Shown here one piece after another: positions 50,261 to 57,854 of a stretch of 64,000 bases of DNA. The notes beneath the pieces were generated by a model. The model had not been told where the DNA came from. It searched no databases and saw only the letters and a program-made list of their open reading frames with translations. Numbering within the stretch: position 1 is the first letter of the stretch; each line of letters opens with the position of its first letter. A program made the position numbers and the translations under genes. The DNA is from Bacteroidota bacterium (lineage in GTDB: Bacteria > Bacteroidota > Bacteroidia > Bacteroidales > F082): the NCBI GenBank assembly GCA_018816765.1, contig JAHIUX010000009.1, positions 1 to 64,000 of the forward strand. The letters are read 5' to 3'.

Positions 50261-51070
50261 TTATCCCAACGCAACATCAAGCACCATCATCGTGGCAAAT
50301 CCGAACATGGCCCCAATGGTTGACAAATCAGACTCGTTTCCCGACTGTGACTCAGGAATTAATTCCTCAACAACCACAAAAATCATGGCACCAGCCGCAA
50401 ACGACAAGGCATAGGGAAGCAAAGGCGTAATAGTTAACACAAGGTATGCCCCGATCACCCCGGCAATGGGTTCAACGACACCTGAAAGTTGGCCATAGTT
50501 AAACGCCTTTAAGCGCGAAAAACCTTCGCGTCGCAACGGAATGGACACAGCGGCACCTTCGGGGAAATTCTGTAAACCAATCCCGACGGCCAAAGCAACG
50601 GCACCTGCCAGGGCACCTGCATCAGGATTGCTGGCCAGGGCCCCGAAAGCAACACCAACAGCGAGTCCTTCAGGGATGTTGTGTAAGGTAATGGCCAGTA
50701 TCAACAAAACACTTCTTTGCCAGGAAGTCTTGATACCTTCAGCCTTATCAATTTCCAAACCAAGGTGAAGATGTGGTAGCAGCCTATCAACCAGGTACAG
50801 GAATGCGCCACCTGAAAGAAAACCGATGACTGCCGGCACCCAGCCTGGCTCACCTTGCGCACTGGCCATATCGATGGCAGGGCTCAACAAGGACCAAAAA
50901 CTGGCAGCAATCATCACACCGGCAGCAAAACCCAGCATTGAATTCAGGACCTTTCGGTTGATGTTCTTAAAGAAAAACACCATCGCTGAGCCCAAGGCAG
51001 TAAGTCCCCAGGTAAACAAAGTGGCCATAAGTGCCAACAGTACAGGATTATAATCGAGTAACCAGTTCAT
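50261..51070 (-). CDS. ZIP family metal transporter (GufA-like)
   Basis: The 269-residue inner-membrane protein has eight predicted transmembrane segments. The metal-site motifs are HNIPEG (His130) in TM4 and QNFPEG (Gln167) in TM5, the second His being Gln as in the GufA/ZIP11 subgroup. A cytoplasmic loop with a His-rich stretch (LPHLHLGLE) precedes TM4. Substrate is probably zinc or iron, by family. The upstream 130 bases contain repeated sites that may bind a metal regulator. Confidence 0.92.
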   Translation of the reverse strand: MNWLLDYNPVLLALMATLFTWGLTALGSAMVFFFKNINRKVLNSMLGFAAGVMIAASFWSLLSPAIDMASAQGEPGWVPAVIGFLSGGAFLYLVDRLLPHLHLGLEIDKAEGIKTSWQRSVLLILAITLHNIPEGLAVGVAFGALASNPDAGALAGAVALAVGIGLQNFPEGAAVSIPLRREGFSRLKAFNYGQLSGVVEPIAGVIGAYLVLTITPLLPYALSFAAGAMIFVVVEELIPESQSGNESDLSTIGAMFGFATMMVLDVALG

Positions 51071-51115
51071 TGATTTTGTCTTAGTTAGTAGTATGTTTTA
51101 GCACAAACAGTTCAG

Positions 51116-51202
51116 TTTGCAATAATACTATCTTCTTTAATAAGTATGATAAGACAAACGTCACAAGCCGGAAAGTTATCATTTTTTTGCAATCATACTT
51201 AT
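51116..51202 (-). promoter_or_regulatory. Three copies of a CATACTTAT-like site upstream of the ZIP gene
   Basis: TTTGCAATAATACTAT (51116-51131) and TTTGCAATCATACTTAT (51186-51202) are direct repeats, with 13 of the first 14 bases identical. ATAAGTATGAT (51140-51150) is the exact reverse complement of ATCATACTTAT (51192-51202). The repeats lie 46-132 bases before the ZIP start, where operators and the promoter are expected. The binding protein is unknown. They do not match a canonical Fur or Zur box by eye. Confidence 0.5.
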
Positions 51203-51252
51203 AATCTACACTCCTGAGAATAATCAGACCAATCGTTCAGTCGCTGCTGAAG

Positions 51253-51290
51253 GCAATCACTTTTCAGCACGAACAAGCCTATGTGATTGC
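51253..51290 (-). other. Hairpin between the GT4 stop and the ZIP promoter
   Basis: GCAATCAC (51253-51260) and GTGATTGC (51283-51290) are exact reverse complements with a 22-base loop, located 17 bases beyond the GT4 stop codon (51307). On the plus strand GGGTTTTT follows, but no plus-strand gene ends here; on the minus strand the T-run precedes rather than follows the stem. It may be an mRNA 3' stabilising hairpin or a weak terminator. Confidence 0.4.
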
Positions 51291-51306
51291 GGGTTTTTCG
51301 CCAACA

Positions 51307-52404
51307 TTACAACACTTCATTATACAATTTCAGGTAGGCTTCGATGGTTTCGTTAAGGTGAAAATGCCTGACATCAGTTTGCGCCCACTGCTTTTGGCTG
51401 GCTTTTACAAGGGCATCAACAAGTCCGGCCACCGAATGCTGCTCCAATTGTATGTACCGCCCTGAAACCACTTCAGGGAGCGCCCCTTTGCCTGAGCTGA
51501 TTACTGGAATTTCCATGGCTATGGTTTCAGCAGCGGCAAAGCAAAATCCTTCACTGTAACTTGGAATCACAACGCAATGGCCTGCGCTGATGGTTTCCAG
51601 TAACGACTTGCGGTCGAGGTTGTAGTATACCTTAAGTTGCGCCTTTGCTTCGAATTTGTCAATCAGGCGTTTCACAGCACAAAATGCCTTGGTGTTATCT
51701 TCTGGCATAATAAGCTGAAAAACAGCTTCGGGATGATGCTTCAAAAACTTTTCTGCTGCGGGCAATAACAGGTCGAGCCCCTTGGAACTTCCTGCCCTTC
51801 CAAAAAAGCTAAAGGTGAAGGCCCGGGCCTGATCAGGAGCCTTTGCCGGAGAAAACGAAGCATAGTCGAGGCCGTTGTATATGCGCACCACTTTTTGGCT
51901 GGTCTGTTTTTTCAAGGCCTCGACCGTAAAATCAGAAACACCTACAACGCAATCGAACCTTAGTTTTACGATCAGTTTTTCGAATAATGCATACCCAAGC
52001 CGCTGGATTTGATTCATGTATGGCAAGGTGAACCAGAGCTTTCCCCAAAACTCGTGAAACGTAATGACAATGGGCTTATGGCAAATACGTGCTGCAACAT
52101 ATGCAGGCAGCGCTGCATTGTAAGAAGTTGTGTGCACCAGGTCGGCAACGCGAACCTGTTTTACCGCCTCCAGAAAAGCATATACAGTGAACCAAAACCG
52201 GTTACGCCCAACACGGATAATGGTCAAGCCATGGTTCTTTATTTCGTTGACGGGAAGATCTTTACGATATCTTGAGGTGACCACCACAACCTGGGTCGTG
52301 CGCTGTGGGCTGCCAGCAATTAATGCATTGGCGAGGCACGAGAACAACTGCTCAACTCCGCCGATATGCGGCTCATAATATTCCAAAATGAATACAATCC
52401 TCAT
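51307..52404 (-). CDS. GT4 family glycosyltransferase
   Basis: The 365-residue protein has the GT-B fold of the GT4 family: N-terminal LEYYEPHIGGVEQLFSCLANAL, a C-terminal nucleotide-sugar domain with FSFFGRAGSSKGLDLLLPAAEKF and the E-x7-E-type motif SYSEGFCFAAAETIAMEIPVISS. The donor and acceptor cannot be told. Its start overlaps the end of the following GT gene by four bases (ATGA), so the two are translationally coupled and likely act on the same glycan. Confidence 0.94.
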   Translation of the reverse strand: MRIVFILEYYEPHIGGVEQLFSCLANALIAGSPQRTTQVVVVTSRYRKDLPVNEIKNHGLTIIRVGRNRFWFTVYAFLEAVKQVRVADLVHTTSYNAALPAYVAARICHKPIVITFHEFWGKLWFTLPYMNQIQRLGYALFEKLIVKLRFDCVVGVSDFTVEALKKQTSQKVVRIYNGLDYASFSPAKAPDQARAFTFSFFGRAGSSKGLDLLLPAAEKFLKHHPEAVFQLIMPEDNTKAFCAVKRLIDKFEAKAQLKVYYNLDRKSLLETISAGHCVVIPSYSEGFCFAAAETIAMEIPVISSGKGALPEVVSGRYIQLEQHSVAGLVDALVKASQKQWAQTDVRHFHLNETIEAYLKLYNEVL

Positions 52405-53513
52405 GGCTGTGATTCAAGGTGATTCATTGCACCGTCGAACTGTTTTGCAGCGGCTTCCCACGAAAAAGCCTTTTCACGCGCACAACCCCTTTGTATAAGG
52501 TCGTTCCTGAGCGATACATCTCCTGCAATTGCCTTCATCTGCTTCAGCAATTCCAGTGGCTTATCCGGATTGAAAAACAGGCAGGCATCGCCTCCAACTT
52601 CACTCAGACTTCCCCTGTTTGAGCTGATAACCGCTGTCTGGCAGCGCATCGCTTCGAGCAGGGGCAAGCCAAAACCTTCGTACCTGCTCGGAAAAATTAA
52701 TGCAAGCGACATGGAATACAAGGCCCTGAGATGCTGCTTTGATACGAATCCGGTTAAAACAATATCATCCCTGTATGGGTGGTTCTGCAACTTTTGATAG
52801 AATGACTTGGTTTTCCACCCTTTTCCTCCGGCAATCACCAATTGATGCCTGTTTCCTTCTTCCTGCCGGTAATTGGCAAAGGCTTCCAACACAACATCCA
52901 GGTTTTTCCGCGGCTCGATGGTTCCTGTGCAAAGAAAATATGGCTGTGAAATAGTGTATTGTTTCAGAATGTCGGGCGCCTGATGAGGCTCAAAAAAGTG
53001 GTCATTTCCTGGATATATCCAGTTGCATTTTCCGGAAAGAAACGGAAACCTGCTGATGACATCAGCATTTGTGGTTGCAGAATTCGTGATTACAATGGCG
53101 GCCTTTTTCAGTATCCCTTTCAGCATCACGCGTTGCAGCATCTGGCTGTGCCAGCGGTGCCATTCCGGAAACAACAATGGTGTGAGGTCATGAATGATGG
53201 TAACCCGTTTCACTTTTTGAGGCAGGCAGAACGGGCCAAAGTGTGCCGGTTCGACGACAACATCGGCATGCAATGCCATTGCCTTTTCCGGCAATTGCCT
53301 GAACAGCCTGTTTGCCCTTCCACCCTTCCAAAGGGCAGGCATTTTCAGCGGAACCTCAATGAGTTGTTGAAATTGATTGGTTTGTTGCAACCTGATAACA
53401 AAATAGGTGTGTTTACTATTGGTTGCATCCAATGCCTTCAGCAGTTGGTCGGTAAACACATGTATCCCCGCCTGTTGGTTATCGAGTGGATCTGCAAGAA
53501 TGGCAATACGCAT
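52401..53513 (-). CDS. GT4 family glycosyltransferase
   Basis: The 370-residue protein has the mannosyltransferase-like GT4 layout: ILADPLDNQQAGIHVFTDQLL at the N-terminus, ITIIHDLTPLLFPEWHRWH-like segment, then FLCTGTIEPRKNLDVVLEAF, VIAGGKGWKTKSFY and SRYEGFGLPLLEAMRCQTAVISSNRGSLSEV. These C-terminal motifs are very similar to those of the GT4 half of the sulfotransferase fusion at 37.4-39.6 kb. It is the first gene of the pair. A TATCTTTA element 24 bases upstream is a plausible promoter. Confidence 0.94.
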   Translation of the reverse strand: MRIAILADPLDNQQAGIHVFTDQLLKALDATNSKHTYFVIRLQQTNQFQQLIEVPLKMPALWKGGRANRLFRQLPEKAMALHADVVVEPAHFGPFCLPQKVKRVTIIHDLTPLLFPEWHRWHSQMLQRVMLKGILKKAAIVITNSATTNADVISRFPFLSGKCNWIYPGNDHFFEPHQAPDILKQYTISQPYFLCTGTIEPRKNLDVVLEAFANYRQEEGNRHQLVIAGGKGWKTKSFYQKLQNHPYRDDIVLTGFVSKQHLRALYSMSLALIFPSRYEGFGLPLLEAMRCQTAVISSNRGSLSEVGGDACLFFNPDKPLELLKQMKAIAGDVSLRNDLIQRGCAREKAFSWEAAAKQFDGAMNHLESQP

Positions 53514-53579
53514 GAAACCTGGTTGATCCTGTAAAGATAGTACTAAGTATTTAATTCAAAACAAATGGCAGCAAATAGC

Positions 53580-53837
53580 CTATTTGGAATCATCGATGGC
53601 AATGATGCGGATCACTTCAGCCAGAATGAGGGCCAGCAAAGCACCCCACAGCGCACTCATAAAAGGGTTTGAAATAATGGCGCACCCTTCGATGTTGCAT
53701 CCGATGAAAAAATAATACACCAGTCCGCCTACTCCACCTGCCACCATGCCAAGCAACGACCAGGGCGAGAACAAGCCAAAAATGAGTTTTGGTTTGTCTT
53801 TTTTGTGCACCTTTTTCCCCTGATGTTTTAATTTCAT
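53580..53837 (-). CDS. Small membrane protein, DUF6132-like
   Basis: The 85-residue protein has a basic N-terminus (KHQGKKVHKKDKPK) and two transmembrane helices (about 23-45, 58-78). The pattern GGVGGLVYYFFIGCNIEGCAIISNPFMSALWGALLA is the DUF6132 type, with two cysteines in the loop. It begins 2 bases after the thioredoxin stop, so a redox link between the two is plausible, the loop cysteines being candidate targets. Confidence 0.78.
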   Translation of the reverse strand: MKLKHQGKKVHKKDKPKLIFGLFSPWSLLGMVAGGVGGLVYYFFIGCNIEGCAIISNPFMSALWGALLALILAEVIRIIAIDDSK

Positions 53838-53839
53838 GG

Positions 53840-54262
53840 CTAAGAGAACTCCTTAATCATTTTGGCGAGCGCTGCCTTTGATTTTACACCAACGACTTGT
53901 TTTACAGGTTTGCCATCCTTAAACAGGATCAGGGTAGGAATTGATCTGATGCCAAACTGTCCGGCTTTATTTTTGTGCTTGTCCACATCAAGTTTTCCCA
54001 CTTTTGCCTTGCCTTCCAGTTCATCGGCCAATTCACTGATCACAGGGGCCATCATCCGGCAGGGGCCGCACCACGCTGCCCAAAAATCGACCAGGGTAAG
54101 CCCTTTGGCAATGGTCTTGTCGAAATTGGCATCGGTCATTGTAATCAGGTTTTCACTTTCGGCTTCCGGGTTGTAGTTCTTAAACTGCCTGAAACGGCGA
54201 TAAGTGCTGTATACCAGATAAACAACAGTAGCTGCTATGATGATCCAGATAATATAATTCAT
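53840..54262 (-). CDS. Membrane-anchored thioredoxin
   Basis: The 140-residue protein has an N-terminal transmembrane helix (about 2-18) followed by a thioredoxin domain with active-site WCGPC (Cys65, Cys68), VDFWAAWC before it, and the cis-Pro in RSIPTLILF. It lacks the cleavage site of a signal peptide, so it is anchored; the thioredoxin domain follows a short basic segment (YRRFRQF), which by the positive-inside rule places it in the cytoplasm. It leads the pair with the DUF6132-like gene. Confidence 0.93.
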   Translation of the reverse strand: MNYIIWIIIAATVVYLVYSTYRRFRQFKNYNPEAESENLITMTDANFDKTIAKGLTLVDFWAAWCGPCRMMAPVISELADELEGKAKVGKLDVDKHKNKAGQFGIRSIPTLILFKDGKPVKQVVGVKSKAALAKMIKEFS

Positions 54263-54306
54263 GCGACGGCCTGATTAATTGCTTTCAATTGAAACACAAA
54301 ATTACG

Positions 54307-54314
54307 CAAAATTA
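54307..54314 (-). promoter_or_regulatory. -7 promoter element of the thioredoxin gene
   Basis: TAATTTTG on the minus strand matches TAnnTTTG 44 bases before the start at 54262. A near copy TAATTTTTG with one extra T lies 11 bases closer to the gene. Confidence 0.5.
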
Positions 54315-54333
54315 GCTGAGCGAATATCGCTCC

Positions 54334-55437
54334 CTAGAGCCACTTTCTCTTCCTGAACATAAACAACATGGCCAACACTACTGCCAGCATAACCAACCAA
54401 ACCAGTGGATAACCGTATTTCCAGTGAAGTTCAGGTAAGTATTCGAAATTCATTCCATAAATTCCAACAATGAAGGTGAGCGGAATGAAAATGGTGGCAA
54501 TGATGGTAAGCAACTGCATGACCTTATTCATCCTGTTGCTCTGTGTCGATAGGAAAATGTCGCGGATGCCTGCATTGAGTTCCCGGTAGGTTTCGATGAT
54601 TTCGACCATTTGCAGCACATGGTCATACACATCATTGAAATATTTGATATTCAAACCATTGATCAGGCTGTTTTCAAATTTCATCAGTGAGTTAATGGCC
54701 TCCCTCACCGGAAAAACAGATTTTTTCACATACAACAAGTCGCGTCTGTTTTGTTGAATCAGGTCGAGAACTTCATGGTCAGGCAGTTCGAAAAGTTGCT
54801 CCTCAAGCTTGTCGATGGCATCGCCAAGGTTTTCGATGACCTTAAAATACTGGTCAACAACAATGTCAATTACCGCATAAAACAAATAATCCGGGTTGTT
54901 GAGGCGAATACGTCCGTCCGGAAATTTGATTCGTTCATCCAGGGCATCGAACAGGCTGAGTTCGCTCTCATGAAAGGTGACTAGCAGCTTATCCTTCAGT
55001 ACAAGGCTGATCTGATCTGAGTTGATATCAGTGCCCGCCGCCTCCTGAAACAAGGTACGGAAGGTAAAGAAAACATGATCGTTTCCGAACTCAACCTTTG
55101 GCCGTTGCCCTGTGTTCAGGATATCTTCAAGCAAGAGGTTGTCGAGGTTAAGCATATTGCCAATAGTACCAATAAGCTCGGTATCGTGAAGACCGGTGAT
55201 TTTGATCCACCTGTTAAAGCCATCATAGGATTTCTCTAGTGCCTCCTGCAATGTGATGTCTTTCTTTTCTTCGACAACCTCACTGTTATACAAGATCATG
55301 TCGATGCTAATCTGGTGGGTCTTTTTTTCACCGATGTGAATGAGGCTCCCTGGTGGCAGTCCGCTTTTTTGCGATAAACCAGCTTTTCCAAGTTTGCTGG
55401 CGGTCTTACGGCTCTTTTTGGTTTTCGAAGCTTTCAT
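54334..55437 (-). CDS. corA: CorA family magnesium/cobalt transporter
   Basis: The 367-residue protein is a full-length CorA channel: a large cytoplasmic N-terminal domain (about 60-305) with the long stalk helix, then two C-terminal transmembrane helices with the signature YGMNFEYLPE (GMN 328-330) in the pore loop and a basic RKRKWL tail. It has a lysine-rich N-terminal extension (SKTKKSRKTASKLGK). A pentameric inner-membrane Mg2+/Co2+ channel is expected. Confidence 0.95.
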   Translation of the reverse strand: MKASKTKKSRKTASKLGKAGLSQKSGLPPGSLIHIGEKKTHQISIDMILYNSEVVEEKKDITLQEALEKSYDGFNRWIKITGLHDTELIGTIGNMLNLDNLLLEDILNTGQRPKVEFGNDHVFFTFRTLFQEAAGTDINSDQISLVLKDKLLVTFHESELSLFDALDERIKFPDGRIRLNNPDYLFYAVIDIVVDQYFKVIENLGDAIDKLEEQLFELPDHEVLDLIQQNRRDLLYVKKSVFPVREAINSLMKFENSLINGLNIKYFNDVYDHVLQMVEIIETYRELNAGIRDIFLSTQSNRMNKVMQLLTIIATIFIPLTFIVGIYGMNFEYLPELHWKYGYPLVWLVMLAVVLAMLFMFRKRKWL

Positions 55438-55470
55438 GGTTGGCAGTCAATTGATTCAGTTTGCATTTTC

Positions 55471-55478
55471 CAAAGGTA
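55471..55478 (-). promoter_or_regulatory. -7 promoter element of corA
   Basis: TACCTTTG on the minus strand matches TAnnTTTG and lies 33 bases before the corA start codon. No riboswitch-like structure is apparent in the short leader. Confidence 0.5.
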
Positions 55479-55633
55479 TACAAATTTGCCCTGATGCTTC
55501 CTTCATCCATTTTCCAGGCTCCAATATTTTTGCTGGTTATTGTTATTGTGGCCAATAATTCGTACCTTTCCGTCATAATAGGGAAACTACCGGGACAGGT
55601 GATTGAGCATTTGTTCCTTAAAACAATATATTT

Positions 55634-57850
55634 ATGAAAGTCATCTGCATCGGAAATTACCCACCGCGTCAATGTGGTATCGCAACATTTACCGAAAACT
55701 TAGTTCAGGCTATTATTCAGGCAGCAGGAATTCACACCACGCCTTTAAATCTCGAGGTGATTGCTATGAATGATCCGGAACAATCCTACCCCTATCCTTA
55801 CATCGTTAGTCACAGCATCAACGACCAGGCGAAACAGAAATATGTGGAAATGGCTGACTACATCAATGCTTCCGGAGCTGATATCTGCCTTTTGCAGCAT
55901 GAATTTGGCATTTATGGTGGCGAAAGCGGCCTGCTCATCCTGTCCTTACTGCGCAGGCTGCGCGTTCCAATCGTAACCACTTTTCATACTGTGCTCGAAA
56001 AGCCGGGATTTCACCAGCTCGAAGTGATGAAGAAAATTGCCGGATATTCGTCGCGAATCGTAATAATGAATGGTCTTGCCATCAGGCTTTTAACAGATGT
56101 GTACCAGGTTCCTGTGGCAAAAATTATCCGTATCCAGCATGGAGTGCCTGACTTCGAAGCAGCGGTTAGTAAGCTGTCACCACGCCCCGAAGCCTGGGTA
56201 AACAGGAAGATCATGTTAACCTTCGGTCTGATCGGACGCAGCAAAGGCATCGAAACAGTGATCAGGGCAATGCCTCAAATTGCTGAAAAACATCCTGAAA
56301 TACTGTATGTTGTGCTAGGGAAAACGCATCCGCATGTGGTGCGTTATGCCGGAGAAGAATACCGTGAATATTTGATGAAGCTGACTAATGACCTGGGAAT
56401 GACAGATCATGTTCAGTTTATGGACCAGTATACCAGCGAAATTGAACTGATGTCGCTGCTGAAAGCCGCCGATCTTTATGTAACGCCATACCTCAACAAA
56501 GCACAAATCACCAGTGGAACACTCAGTTACGCCGTTAGCGGAGGCTGCGCTGTGCTGTCGACGCCTTATTGGCATGCCGAAGAATTGCTGGCCGAAAACA
56601 GGGGCGTTTTGTTTGGGTTTGGAAACAGCCCCGAATTGGCAACACATGTGATTCATTTGCTTGACAATCCAAAGGAGCTTAATAAGTTACAGCAGAATGC
56701 CTTCAACTACGGAAAAACAATTACATGGCCTTTAATTGGTTATGCATACGTATCCTTGTTCAGCCAGGTGATTGCACTGCAAAAACTTCCACCAACAACC
56801 CCTTTGAAGGATCAGCAACGGCAATACCCGGAGATTGATCTGAGCCACCTGAAACGGATGACCGATGATACCGGATTGCTGCAGCATGCCCGCAGCTGTG
56901 TGCCGCATTACAAAACTGGTTATTGCCTCGACGACAATGCCAGGGCACTTATTGTTTCATTGATGGAATGGAACAGGACACACGACAGAAAACTAATCAG
57001 ACAAATCAACAAATACCTGGCCTACATCAACTTCATGCAGCAAAAGGATGGAAGCTATAAAAACTACCTGACCTTTTCGCGCCTGGCCTTCGAGGATGAT
57101 CACTCTGACGACACCCTCGGCCGCACCATCTGGGCCCTGGGCTACCTTGTGCGGCATGCACCTGTCGACGCATTGTTTTACGCAGGCCTTGAGCTATTTA
57201 ACCAATCGCTACCTCAGCTTGAGAAATTGCGGTATGCCAGGGGATATGCCAATAGCATTTTGGGATTGTACCATTACTCCAAGCGATTCCCCGACCAGGA
57301 AAAGATGTTGCATCTCTCAAACCAGCTTGCAACACATCTTTGTGAACAATTTAAGCGGATTTCACACGGAAACTGGCACTGGTTCGAAGAAACAATTACC
57401 TACGACAACGGCATGATTCCTGCATCGCTTTATAAGGCGTATCAATTGACAGGAAACCGGGAGTTCTTTGAAGTGGCCGAAAAGAGCCGTGAGTTTCTCG
57501 AACTGAAGTGTTTCCCCAACGCCTGGTTAAGCCTTGTCGGAAACCGACGCTGGCTGATGATGGATGCTGATTACGAATTGTTTGCGCAACAGCCCATCGA
57601 TGCCATGGCCATGGTGTATATGTACGCTTCGGCCTACGATGCCACCGGCAATATTGCACACATACAAAAATTAATCACCGCTTTTGACTGGTTCTTTGGC
57701 GAGAACGACCTTAACTTACCCCTCTACGACCCCACAACTGGAGGTTGCATGGATGGCATTGAGGAATTCTGCATCAACCGCAACCAGGGCGCTGAAAGCA
57801 CGATTTCCTATCTCCTGGCAAGGCTGCTGGCCGAGCCTTTTCTTCCCTGA
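55634..57850 (+). CDS. GT4 glycosyltransferase fused to an (alpha/alpha)6-like domain
   Basis: The 738-residue protein has an N-terminal GT4 domain (about 1-390): GNYPPRQCGIATFTENLVQA, FGLIGRSKGIETVIRAMPQI and a C-terminal SGTLSYAVSGGCAVLSTPYWHAEELL. Residues about 400-738 resemble an (alpha/alpha)6 toroid of glycosidase-like proteins (TGYCLDDNARALIVSLMEW, DDHSDDTLGRTIWALGYL, CINRNQGAESTISYLLARLLAEP). Such two-domain proteins are commonly encoded next to GH130 phosphorylases, as here (the genes converge with a 4-base gap). The pair suggests synthesis and turnover of a mannose-type glycan, which is inference. Confidence 0.85.
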   Translation: MKVICIGNYPPRQCGIATFTENLVQAIIQAAGIHTTPLNLEVIAMNDPEQSYPYPYIVSHSINDQAKQKYVEMADYINASGADICLLQHEFGIYGGESGLLILSLLRRLRVPIVTTFHTVLEKPGFHQLEVMKKIAGYSSRIVIMNGLAIRLLTDVYQVPVAKIIRIQHGVPDFEAAVSKLSPRPEAWVNRKIMLTFGLIGRSKGIETVIRAMPQIAEKHPEILYVVLGKTHPHVVRYAGEEYREYLMKLTNDLGMTDHVQFMDQYTSEIELMSLLKAADLYVTPYLNKAQITSGTLSYAVSGGCAVLSTPYWHAEELLAENRGVLFGFGNSPELATHVIHLLDNPKELNKLQQNAFNYGKTITWPLIGYAYVSLFSQVIALQKLPPTTPLKDQQRQYPEIDLSHLKRMTDDTGLLQHARSCVPHYKTGYCLDDNARALIVSLMEWNRTHDRKLIRQINKYLAYINFMQQKDGSYKNYLTFSRLAFEDDHSDDTLGRTIWALGYLVRHAPVDALFYAGLELFNQSLPQLEKLRYARGYANSILGLYHYSKRFPDQEKMLHLSNQLATHLCEQFKRISHGNWHWFEETITYDNGMIPASLYKAYQLTGNREFFEVAEKSREFLELKCFPNAWLSLVGNRRWLMMDADYELFAQQPIDAMAMVYMYASAYDATGNIAHIQKLITAFDWFFGENDLNLPLYDPTTGGCMDGIEEFCINRNQGAESTISYLLARLLAEPFLP

Positions 57851-57854
57851 GGGT

